Source: Vishniacozyma victoriae (Eukaryota > Basidiomycota > Tremellomycetes > Tremellales > Bulleribasidiaceae). From it: 64,000 nt of DNA. Both the position numbers and the translations under genes were made by a program. Positions within the stretch are counted from its first letter, which is position 1; every line of letters starts with the position of its first letter. Below the pieces are notes generated by a model. That model searched no databases. It saw only the letters and a program-made list of their open reading frames with translations, and was not told where the DNA came from. The DNA is taken from NCBI GenBank assembly GCA_017654735.1, contig JADPYG010000088.1, positions 1,984,001-2,048,000 of the forward strand, in the 5' to 3' direction. Of this stretch, positions 12,860 through 24,100 are shown in pieces.

Positions 12860-14220
12860 ATGAATCCCATATCCCACTCTTCCTCGGCTTCGAAGCCAAT
12901 CCGTAGTCCTCTTCCCCGATCCCCTTCGGCTCCAAACCGTTTATCATCCCAATCAAGCTCGCCACCTAAACCTAAACAGCCTCAACAAATCTACGTTCTC
13001 TCAGCAGATGGATCGAGGTTGTTCCTACTAGATCCAAGTAAACCGGCAAATGAAGAACCTCCACCTTATGCACCCTTTCAGCCTTCCGAGGGTCAGAGTC
13101 ATACTGCGACAAGGTCATTGTCGAGTACGAACCTTCGCCTGGAAGCTGGACCGTCTAGTACACATATCAATGCTTTGATTAGTCCCCAGCGGAATGGGCA
13201 TTTGGATCTCCCGTCCGAAGATCCACTGACGCGACATCGAGCAAGGACTTTATCGGCACTCAACCCGGCTTCATCAAGTCGACCACGGTATAGGACCTTC
13301 GCATCGCACACACCTCCAGGAACACGGTCCGCAGCTTCTAGTCCGAATTTCCCCAATCGAGTCAGGCTGGTAGATGAGACTACACCTTTACTTGCTCGAG
13401 AAGAGGAAGAGGAAGTCTTGCCACAACGAGGATCTTGGAGATCCATCTTTTGTGGTGATTTAGACCTCGATGAGGAGGATATAACATGGAGTCGCGGATG
13501 GCGGAGGTATTGGCGACCATGGCAGAGGAGAGAGTATTGGAGGGCGACTCTTCATCTTGTCCTGCTGAATTTTCCTTTTGTAAGCCACTCTGAGACACGT
13601 CCTTGAAAGGATGAGACTGATCTCAGGCGCTTTTGATTTGGCCATGGCTGGTCATTGGGACTCTAGTTGGAACAGCGCTTCTGATCACACTACCGATAGG
13701 AGCCGCCATCTGGTGGATCACGCTATTCCTCTCCCGGTCTAGTGCTCGTCTCGAGGTGAGCAATTCACGAATGACGCTGTAGTACCCCGCTGACTGTTTT
13801 AGACTATCATGCAGCTCAAATACCACTCTCCCCTCGGCCCTTCCGCGCCCGAACCTACCTACCACCCAATCTTCTACCGCGTCAAAGAACGACTACCTGG
13901 TTCTCCGATATCGCCAATGTCAGAGTTCCCACCTGATATTGAATGGGAAACGAGATTCGTCAAGTGCTCTTACGCCATGGTAAGTCATCTTGAATATTCA
14001 ATGCGAAGTATAGAACTAATGACAGTTTGCGGACCACTATTCCTACTCGGCCCTTTCCTATTTCCTGCTCATCAAACCCATCATCACCCTTTTCTCTACG
14101 ATCCTCATCGTGGCTCTTCTGCCCGTTTGCTTTGTCCTAGTCTTTCCAATGCCTATATACCTACGCGTACTTCGTCGTTGGGGTAGATGGCAAGCTGGGA
14201 TAGCCATGGGCAATTTGTGA
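12860..14220 (+). CDS. Uncharacterised fungal multi-pass membrane protein
   Basis: Four exons, with introns removed after NFPF, SARLE and KCSYAM. The first ~190 residues are disordered and rich in Ser/Pro/Arg, with many S-P and R-x-x-S sites, a PPPYAPF proline patch and a DETTPLL acidic dileucine-type motif. A charged Trp-rich segment follows (WRRYWRPWQRREYWRATLHL). Then comes a membrane domain with four likely helices: a pair around ALLIWPWLVIGTLVGTALLI and LPIGAAIWWITLFL, and another pair around YFLLIKPIITLFSTILIVAL and LPVCFVLVFPMPIYL. The membrane part resembles in outline the bacterial putative-sensor four-helix domain, but I cannot confirm that. Function unknown. The in-frame continuity across three short GT-AG introns with CTGAC-type branch sites supports the model. 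Confidence 0.75.
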
Positions 14221-14885
14221 TTGTATTGTTTCTCACCATCTTTTTCCGGTTGTACCGTATTTCGTTGTAACATAGAGTTCATTTTTTCTGTTCGTTGTGA
14301 ATATATGCATTTTCCATCTCGGTCTTCTATCTTCTGCATAACTAGTCGAGGTCTTATGCATGACTTAAGTCGAGGATTGTGAATGATCCAATGGGATGCA
14401 TGGTGTTACCAAATCAGTTACCCATTGAAAAGTGACGTCAGCGGTATATGTAAAAACAAGCTTAAATGAATTTGGCGGTAGTTTTACATGGCACAACAAG
14501 GGAAGAGAGAAGTCTGAGCAGGGGCAAGGGCAACAGAAAGAAAGAAAGAAAGAAAGAACGATCGGATGCTATCAACAACATATCACAGCTTTTCGCTTGA
14601 TATCATCGTATCGCTATCACAGAGTATAGACCACACAGCAATCACCTAGCTCAGCTTAGTGATCTACTTGTACCTACCTTTATCCCTTGTTACTCCTCTC
14701 TACCGTTGTTGAGTCAAGTTACCACTCCCGAAACAAACACACCTAAAAGGACCTCTCAAACACTCCGATCTTCTGAAACCGGAATTTGAATAACCTTTAT
14801 CTCGATTGTACGGACGGCAAATCTTTGTTCATTACATCGTCAACTATACTTCTATTCCAGTCTTTTGTTTTATCGATAAACAAAC
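14221..14885. other. Intergenic region with pyrimidine-rich leader before the PhoD-like gene
   Basis: This 665-base gap holds the 3' end of the membrane-protein gene and the promoter/5' UTR of the PhoD-like gene. The stretch just before the start codon is rich in C and T (ACCACTCCCG, CCTCTCAAACAC), usual for fungal promoters and leaders. It contains a GAAA microsatellite (separate entry). No gene seen. Confidence 0.5.
14536..14557. repeat. (GAAA)n microsatellite
   Basis: Five to six perfect GAAA units in an intergenic region upstream of the PhoD-like gene. Confidence 0.9.
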
Positions 14886-17839
14886 ATGTAGGTGTTCCTG
14901 GAATGATCGATCTATAAACAGATTCAGACATCGATACTGATATACAGGGATACTACAGGATTCACTGCAAAGCATCGAGCAGAGCATTACTCTCGATCAG
15001 CAGCTGCTGCTGCTCATGCGTCATACTATGCCCATCCCTCACTTCACATCTCAACCTATATTCCTCGTCAACATCGAAACTCGGAGGAATATAATCTCGA
15101 TGCTCATCGAGAAGGACAAAAGGTTGAACCTATGAACGAAGCCAAGCAAGCTACTGGAACCAAGGATGACCTCAACCATGATCCCACCGCTCCTTCGGCT
15201 GTTCCACCTTCCCAACAGATAGGAGAAGAGGACAAAGTCAAGAAGGGCACCGATGGCACGATAGAAGAGCTGGGAGGAAAGAAAGATGCTGGACCCCCAA
15301 GTGGACTTGATAAGGGCGCTTTGGAGAAGGGAGGTGAGGCTCAAGGGACGATCTCGAGCCCTGGTCCCACTGCCCAAGAGGTCGCCCAGTATCACAGTCA
15401 GGTGAACGGTGATGCGCCAGCTGAGGCTGAACGACCCGGGATTGAGAAGTTCTGGAAGGTCTCCGCTAGGATGGAACCCCATCTTCAGCTCATGTACGTC
15501 TTCTCTGATCATTTTCGATGTGCCGCTAATGTCAGGTGCGGTCCATTACTCGCTTACTACACTGTGAAGGACGGCATGTACCAAGGAGCCGCCATGGTCG
15601 TATGTCCTTTGTCCCGTATTTCAAGACAAGCGCTGATGAACAGGTAGCAAACGACGCTGGATCAGTCTACTCCCCAGCCCCTTCGCTCGGCTTGACATTC
15701 CACCCCTACTCGCCTCCCAATGACTCAGACCCTTCTCTTGCCGAAAGCGAAGTCACCCTTCTCGAACCCTTGACCATCCAAAGTCAGGTCATTCACCAAT
15801 ACGTTCCGGCCGACGGCACCTCTCCTTCAACCTTCTTTAGGTTCATCTACGAGGTCCCATTGCAGAATGTTGAGATGACTGTCAAGTACCGATTAAACGG
15901 TGGACCTGCTTTGAGTTTCGTTATCCCCGCCAAGGGGCAGAACATGAGATGGGCAGCTCACAGTTGCAATGGTATGTTACCCGCTTATTGACTTGCGTGA
16001 GCGACGCTGATATCCAGGATTCTCATCTGGTGAGAACCCAGATGAATTCAAGGGCCAGTATGAATCTGGTTACGACCCTCTATGGGAGGATATGATTCTC
16101 CGACACCACACTCAGGCAATGCACTGTATGGTAGGAGGAGGTGATCAGATCTACTGTGATGCCATCACCCGAGAGCCCGAGCTTCAAGGTGAGTTCGATC
16201 TCCTCAATCTGGTAAGAGATAGCTGACGTATAGGATGGATCAACGCACCTACCAGAGAGAAGAAGATTGGATTTGTCTTGACTGACGAGATGGTATGTCT
16301 CAACTGCATATGAGGTCAAAACTGACAAGACAGAAAAACTGTATCGACAGATTCTAGTATGTCAACCACTACTTGAACCAAAGCGAAATAGAGACTAATA
16401 ACAGCTTCAACCACTACTGCAAGATCTTCCGAAGCAACGCTTTCGGTCGTGCCAACTCTTCGATCCCCATGTAAGTCATAATCAATAAGGCTCGAGTCGA
16501 TTGCTGACCATCAGGGTGAACATGCTGGATGACCATGACTTGATCGATGGTTTCGGTACTTACGACGATGAGACTCAGGCTGCCGCTGTCTTCTCCCATA
16601 TCGGAGCAAGGGGTTACTTCGTGAGTTCGAGCGACTTGTATAATGACCGAGCTAACGTCGTAGTGGTTCCTCGTCTTCCAACTCTTCGTTACTGGTACGC
16701 CCTGCCTGAGAACGCAGATTCCGAGCTAACACAACAGACAAAGTGGACGGCACAAACCCCGAAGTCAACACCCACGTCGTGAAATCCATGATTATCGGTG
16801 CTCCAGGAGCTTGGATCCCATTCCCATCTCATTCCTTAGTGGTCTATCTCGGACCTAAGGTTCTCATGCTCGCTCTCGACTGTCGAGCTGAGCGGAAATA
16901 CGATCAGGTCTGCACTAAGGAGACTTACGCGAAGACCTTTGGGGAGGTCAGGAAGATGAAGGGTATTGAGCAGTTGGTTCTTCTACTCGGTGTTCCCATT
17001 GGTATGCCCTCCAAGCTTGATGACGAGGAACCATTGCTGACAACTAGCCTACCCACGAATGTCATTCCTCGAGCACTTCCTCGAAAAGAAATGGAATCCC
17101 ATCAACATCCTAGCTCGAAAAGGAGCATTCGGTCTAGGTGGAATGGTCAATAAATTTAACAAGTCCGCTGAGCTTCTCGACGACTTGAACGACCATTGGT
17201 GCTCCAACAATCATAAGAAAGAACGAAATTGGCTAGTTCTCGAATGTCAGAAGCTTGTTCTAGAGATGAACGCCCGTCTTACATTCTTATCGGGAGATGT
17301 CCATCTCGCTGCCGTTGGATGTTTGTTCACCCACAAGAAGACAAAGAAGTTGGAACCGGCAGAAGATCATCGATATATGTTGAATATCGTTACTTCTGCT
17401 ATTGTCGTATGTCCTCTTTGCTGTCACATGAAACGTCAAGCTGATTTGTAGAATACTCCACCTCCATCTGTTCCGGCTCAGATGGTCGCCAAGCTGGGAA
17501 GTCATAAACACAGGACTCTCCGTAGGTCCCCAATTTCTTTTTGCTGATATTGAGCTGATAAAAGATGCACATCACACTGATGAAATGATGGTACCCCTCT
17601 TCACGACCGATACCGACGGTTCAAAGATGGCTAAATCCGTATGTCCCCCCTGCTCTTTAATATTTGACAAAGCTAATAATAAGTTGGTTCAAGCACGAAG
17701 GAACTACGCCATTGTCAGCTACCTTGACCAATCTGCTGAATTGGAATTCGATTTCCGAGTTGAAAAGTCCCAAGGTTCTGGCGAGACTGTTAGTTATGCC
17801 ATTTGTGCACCTGCTCCTAGGTGGAAGTCTCCTGTTTAG
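14886..17839 (+). CDS. PhoD-like phosphatase domain protein with intron-split start codon
   Basis: A multi-exon gene for a fungal PhoD-like protein (the calcineurin-like metallophosphatase clan). The start codon is divided: A-T at 14886-14887, a 60-nt intron (14888-14947) and G at 14948. The reading then continues open for about 60 codons (MDTTGFTAKHRAEHYSRS) to the next Met. Without splicing the frame reads ATG-TAG. Metal-site-like motifs include HCMVGGGDQIYCDA, VNMLDDHDLIDGFGTY and FLSGDVHLAAVGC, the last resembling the PhoD GDxH block. Other family landmarks are YFWFLVFQLFV, IPFPSHSLVVYLGP and RNYAIVSYL near the C-terminus. The N-terminus is acidic/Ala-rich and low-complexity. Substrate is not predictable; cytosolic by absence of a signal peptide. 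About a dozen introns of 35-60 nt were inferred. Confidence 0.85.
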
Positions 17840-18008
17840 TGTAGAGTCAATGTCTGCTGTTTCCATAGTCTCGCTCTAGTCTGGTTTGTGTAGATAGGTT
17901 TTATAATGCTTCGGGTCATGCATTTGGTGGTACTTTATCAATCTCGTCTATGCACTCAAAGCAGGCATTCCTCTATGTATGATAAGTCTCGTTTTTCTTA
18001 CACGACTC

Positions 18009-20519
18009 TTAACGCCTGTCCTTCAAATCATCATCCTCATCCTCGTCTCCAAGCGAGAAAACAGTTTCTCCCCTCTCCTCCTCATCCCTCTCTCGGCCTT
18101 TTCCTTTTCTCTGCCTTCTCTCTCTGTCTTCAAAATTATCCATCTCCATCCGGTCTGCTCCTAGTGGTACTCTCTCCTCGATATCATCCCTCTCGCGATC
18201 TGTGGGTAATCCCACAACTCCCCTTTTATGCATTGGTCGACGGCGGCGGAAGTAGAAGTATAGACCGACTATTGAGCATAGGATTAGGAGGATCAAGATT
18301 GCAGAACCGGCGTTGTACCATGCTACACGTTAGCTCATACCTCAAAAGCTAGTGAAAAATAATGAAGACGACGTACATTCCCAATCGGTATTACCGCCTT
18401 TCAAGAGTGGGACACCAGCCCCTGCTAGACTCGAAATCAGACCGAGATACACTCGCTCATCATCCCCGACTCTTGATTTCGACGATGCAGCCTGTCCAGC
18501 GACTAGGGAGACATCAACATCCATGAATCGTAGAATCATATCGTTGGTCACGTGGGGAACGTCAAAGCCGACCATGTGCGAGGACGCTGATACCTTCCAT
18601 CAGTCCCGACCTGAAGAGAGGTGACTTACTCTTGCGAATGTCATATTTCGATCTTCCTGCCATGTTCCAACCTGCGTATCATTCAAGAACCAAGCTTGAG
18701 GCATCGAGGTCTACCATCAGCTCAGTCCAATAGAGAGAGACACGATACGTACATTAGTGAAACCCATAGCTCCACCCCAATTGAGATTCGCAATACTCCT
18801 CTCGATCCCTTTGTAATTACATATCAAGTCCTCCTCTCCTGCAAACATCATAATCTTGACCCCACTATCCAGAATATGCGGTAAGAGCGCAACAGCTGCT
18901 GGTGAATTCTTCATATGTAATTCCGCCGAGACTTTGCCATCGCATTCGACCCAGGCTGTTTCCTTTTTATTGGCGTGGAGGGCAGTGACGACATCTGGAC
19001 GTCGAAGGAATTCGTATACGTCAGGCAAGTCGGGTGGCCAGTTCATCCCGCATGCTGGCCAGTCGTCTACTAGTCGAACATCATAGACGTTCATACATGT
19101 TTTGACACCGTTCAACCTTCCGTCAGCTTGTGTCTTGAAAAGATTGAGCTTACTCTTGGGTAAAAGGCGCAGAGACTGAATCCATTACTCCACCACAATT
19201 ATTGATATTGACGGGTGTGTTGAATGGATCGGTATATTTCTCCATCTCTGTCGTACAACGTGCCAAAGAAGCTTCCATGGTCACTGCTTCCTGATGATCA
19301 GCTAACCATACAAAATCGAGCTGGTGCACACTCACGGGAGTATCCTTCTTAATCAAACCTTTCTCGTAGGCGAAATCGACATAACCGGGGTATTGCTGTT
19401 TTGGGTCTATCCATCCATTTCCTATCGCGATACCTTTCAGGTTGATCTCGTTTGTCGATGTCGAGTTTATGATGGCGCTGGCTATCCCATCAGTCCAGCA
19501 CGTGAACACCCAAGGATCACTCACCAAAATAGGGGATGTACTGGCCAGCAAAGGATTCACCAGCGAGATAAGTCTGTATCGTCAGTTATGAACCACGCAT
19601 ATTCTAGTCTGACGCACGTCCTGAGACTTGAGCTCTGGGAAGACATGATAGAAATTATCCAAGAATTTGATGAGATGTTGAGATCCCTATACATCAGTCT
19701 AGACCCCTAGCTGCGTTCGAATACCTACCTGATCTAGCTCGTGGAGGTATCCATTGGTCGGGATGAATGAGTATCCAGTCCCAGGAGGCTGATCAACTGT
19801 CTGTCAGCTCGATCCTGCCTGTCTTCCTAAGGCGACTCACTGAAGACGATCGTGGCGAACTCCTCCCATCCTCCTTCTACCAATCTTGCTTCCACTTTAC
19901 CAGACTCCGTTTGCGAAGCAGCGACCATACGGAACGGTCCGACCTCCATCAATGATCCGTCGAATGATGAACATCCTGGTCCTCCCTACCATCAGACCAG
20001 GCCCCCTGCGAGAGTACTTACATTGAACCAGAATATGACTCTCTGCTTGCCTGCTGCACGGCGTGCTTTGGCCATCATGAAGCTGGCCTGTCAGCTGCCG
20101 ATTGATTACACGAGGCGAGGGACATACAAGATAGCAGCATCTTTTCCTGTATCTCCATCCCCCCCACCCTGGTTCTCGCCGGGGTACGAGTCGAGGTGTC
20201 CAGCGTACAGATTCAATGGGTGCCTACTGGTTAGCTTAGACCTCCCCTCCCAGGAGCGACTTACGTGGGGTGGGCAGATAGATTAGGTATACCAGGTAGC
20301 GAGGGGACGTAGAAGTCCGCTGCTGTTGGCTGACCTATTCTGTCAGCGCCCATGCTAGCTGAGCAGCCCGGATCACTGACCTATCTGTCGCTCATCCGAT
20401 GATCTCCTCGTACTAGGTCCAGGCGATGACGAGGTCAAATTGGCTCCGGCCCATGTATAGGGGTCTATCCTTTGGTCTAGATGTACCCTAGCCCGAGCTT
20501 CGTGCGGTCTTGTGTCCAT
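18009..20519 (-). CDS. KEX1: Pheromone-processing carboxypeptidase KEX1 (family S10)
   Basis: A multi-exon serine carboxypeptidase. Kex1 trims C-terminal Lys/Arg from pheromone and other precursors after Kex2 cleavage in the late Golgi. The exons read [34 protein letters not shown], and the catalytic Ser in [14 protein letters not shown]. Then follow the catalytic Asp in [13 protein letters not shown] and the catalytic His in [11 protein letters not shown], so the full triad is present. A transmembrane segment ([18 protein letters not shown]) precedes an RRRR-containing cytosolic tail ending in acidic [13 protein letters not shown]. That membrane anchor and tail separate KEX1 from vacuolar carboxypeptidase Y. 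The start at 20519 is the first Met of the open first exon, but the predicted N-terminus ([15 protein letters not shown]) is hydrophilic with no signal peptide. The true 5' end may therefore include an exon I could not find. Confidence 0.88.
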
Positions 20520-21176
20520 CTTTGCACCTATGGTACTCTGATGGGTGGTATGGGAAACGCTATTGCATGTTCGTTACGTCCAGCGCCGAGCCATTGTGTC
20601 TTGACGTGTATTAAAGTTACCCCTTTCGGCAATTTGTCGGTTATAGCCGTTAATCTTCTGTCCTTCCCATCCATGTGCCCCTTGCCCACCTCCCGTTACT
20701 TTGGTTCACACTTGCTGCACAATACAACAGTACAACTCAACACCTAGCACACAGTTCATCCCGTCATGGATACTTTAATTCATTCACAAGAGCTCCACAC
20801 AGGTATAATACACTGCTTTACTCTAGATGAATCATTCACAACGTGACACGCAGATCTAATCTTGTTCAAAGTGCACAACCAACGCACCCGCTGAAATTGC
20901 GTCTCCACAAGCTTCCCTTTCCAAAATGTAACTCAACCCGCTATTTGGGGTAAACGCCCCCAACACACACACGATAATCGGCCAGAGCCTATCCGAGACG
21001 GATGGAACGCGAGTTAGATTCAACCCTTCAACGCCGTTATGCAAACAGCCCACTTGATGGTATAAGAACCATGCATCTCCGTTCTTCATCCCCCTTCATC
21101 CTCTTTCCCCCCTAATTCATCCACATTCATCTCTTCTCATAGTCCCTTATATCGAGAAGCACCTGTTTGCCCTACA
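20520..21176. promoter_or_regulatory. Divergent region between KEX1 and the HoxX-like gene
   Basis: A 657-base gap between divergent genes. The 100 bases before the HoxX-like ATG are strongly pyrimidine-rich (TTCATCCCCCTTCATCC, CTCTTTCCCCCC), typical of a fungal core promoter and leader. Minus-strand open frames here (for example 20856-21089) show no family similarity, and I found no convincing KEX1 signal-peptide exon. Confidence 0.45.
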
Positions 21177-24100
21177 ATGGCCAAGCATCTCGGCCTTCGA
21201 CGTATCAATAGGCGATCATCCTCCCTTCTGCCTCAGTATGGTAAGCACCCCCTCCATCATCACTCAACAGTCGCTGATACGTCATATAGGGTCCCCTCCA
21301 TCCTCTTTACCCATCACGAGGCCCAACTCCGCTGCTGGCTTTTCTTCCCGTCCTTCCAACAAAGCACGAAAAGCCAGGTCCAGGTCGAGAGACCGCGTCT
21401 ACGGACACGCAGACCAGCAACAATCACAAGGGTCCATATCCAACCTCACCGATATCCTTAATTCCTCGACTCGACCGCCAAGTCCCACCTGCGCCATGTA
21501 TCTGCCCGCACAGGAAGTACACATCTGTCCCGTCAACGATTGCGATTGTCGCAAATCCCTCGGTCCCATGAGGCGTTCCATCCAGATTCCTCAACGCATT
21601 GCGGATCTTCGAATCATTCTATTGTGTACCAGCGTCAACTCGTTCACGCAGCTCTGCTATGCTCGATTGAAGGAAAGGGCTTCACCGCTAGGGGATGTCG
21701 CCATCAAGATCTTCTACCCTGGGACCAAGTGTACCAACGGTACCTCGGACTTGATTGACGAGCTTGTCGAGTTTGACACCGATATTATTCTCTGCCCGTT
21801 CTTGACTGCGAAGATCCCTGCGGAGCTTTACAAAAGAGTGAGTCATCATACCTCACACCACCACAGACCTTTTATCATACACCCTAGCACCAGACACTTG
21901 ACCCACATATCCTTACCCCTCGCACCCCACGCCCACAGTGCTGACTCTAGTTCCTGACCCTGGTCGTGCATCCAGGCCCTCCAGGAGACGTCGGACCCTC
22001 AGCTCTCGACTGGACACTTGCCGGCGATGACGGTCTCGAGCCCGATGCAGCCATAGCCATGGGGGCTTTGCGAAAGAACAGTCTACCAGCCGAAATCCGA
22101 TCGCACTGGGGCTGTGTCGTTTTCCAAGCAGGCGAAGAGATGGACAAGGGGCCAGTCTGGGCATGGGAACAGTACGCCCTCCCCAACAATTCCATCACCA
22201 AGGGATACTTGTACCATTTCGGTCATTCGCCAGCCGCTTGGAAAGCATTGGATACCGCCCTCGGTCGAGTTGTCAAGACCGCTGTCGAAGCCAACTTTTA
22301 CGTGAAAAAGGTTATGCTCCACGACGACGTTCCTACCAGGCAGCAACTGGATGAACTCTGTGATGAAGATCTCGAGATCATTCAAGCGCGTGTCTCGACT
22401 CAAGCTCGCTTGCAAGTCGAAGAGGCACCCCAGCCCAGTCAATTCTGGGCTGAACAAATCGCACCTCAACCTGATTGGGGTATTTATCCAGTCAGTCACG
22501 ATCCTGACTCGGAAGTCATCCACTCGTGTGGTACCCTCGCCAATCGACCTTTGATCAAGCCTGCCGACCGAAAAGTCGATTGGGATAATTGGACCGCTGA
22601 AAAGATTGTTCAATTCGTGTCGGCATTTGACTCTCAACCCGGAGCCGCTTTCCACCCCAAGACCGCCTCGACGAAGAAGTTGTTCATCTACGGCGCTCAT
22701 ATCCAATATAATGCAGCTCCTGAAACCACATGGCAACACCTTAACGACGAATGGCAAGATATCCCAAACGGTACCGCCATTGCTGTTCGAGCTGGAGCGG
22801 TATTTTTCAAGACGGAACCTGAAGGCAGTAACGCTGTGGGTGTCTGGATCACTCATGGTCGAGTCCTTAGACCAGTTGGAGCTCCCATTGAACCCAAAAT
22901 TCCCCTTGAATCCGCGTTGATGGATGGTGGTCATGGAGAGATGCTGGCTAGCGCCGTCGAATGGCCTCTGGACTGGACACGTTACAGCAGAGGTGATTGG
23001 CAAGAAATATACGTCAACACTCGGCCTCATCCATTGGGAGTCATCCAATTTGTTTACTGGTCTTTCTAGTACGTGCCTAATGGCAGAATCATCACTGACA
23101 TTAGCAACGGGGCCTTTACTACTGAGAAATGCGAACTCCTTCTCAGAGTGCTCCGATGGGCTGGACATACATTCGAGGACCACAAAGTCGTAGCTCTCGT
23201 CTTGATGGGTGGACACTACTTTTCGAACGGTATCGCTCTAAACGCTATCGAGCACAGGGGCAATGCCGCTCCAAGCCCTGAAGATGCCGATCAATGGGCT
23301 GGTGAAGAGACATGGGCCAATATCAACGCTATCGATAATGTGGTCGAGTACCTCGCCGGGGATACCGAGACGACCCGATCAGCATTCCTCGAGGGCCAAA
23401 GGTCACTGTGCGAAAGGGGAGTGACTACTATCGCGGTATTACGGGGAAATGCGGCTGCAGGTGGAGTTGCCCTCGCAGCCGCTTGCGACGTTGTCATTGC
23501 ATCCGAGAACACTGTCCTCAATCCTGCCTACCGAGCAATGGGTCTACACGGCTCCGAATTTCACTCGTGAGTCCATTTTGTGGGGCCATCACTGACAGTA
23601 GATGGTCATACCGAACGCGATGCGGTGACGAGATGGCAGCTAGCCTTCTCCGAGACATGATCCCAATGACAGCAACGGCCGCCTCCAAGATTGGACTCGT
23701 CGACCTCGTCTACTCTAAGGATAAAGACCACACTATCCCTCCGTTTCATGGACCCGACCTGCATGCCGAGAACGCGGTCGCCTTGTCCATCTGGCCCGAG
23801 GTCTCTTTGAGATGTGCGCCCTGGTGCTTTAGGCGTCCCCATGATCCCACCGAGCTCCCACCTACGATCCTCACCATGCCCCGAAACAAGGTCGCCTACT
23901 TCTCCAGGGGTCGAGCCGATTTTTCTCTCCCTGCCTTGGTCAATTTCCGATACGAGGAACTATCACAGATGCTCCTTGATTGTCACCATCCGGAACGATC
24001 ACAGCGATATCATAGTCGACGAAGGGCTTTTATCCGCAAGACCAAGTGCGGCAAGACACCTTCGCGATATGCCCCTGCCATCAAAGGTCTGGTCCAGGAT

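Noticed and set aside
20856..21089. Minus-strand open frame with a mildly hydrophobic stretch as a possible KEX1 signal exon
   Set aside because: The hydrophobic part (RLWPIIVCVLGAF) sits about 40 residues in, and I could not find a splice that joins it in frame to the KEX1 first exon.
22083..23216. 377-codon minus-strand open frame
   Set aside because: Complete overlap with the HoxX-like exon 3/4. The plus-strand frame has clear domain motifs and the antisense does not.
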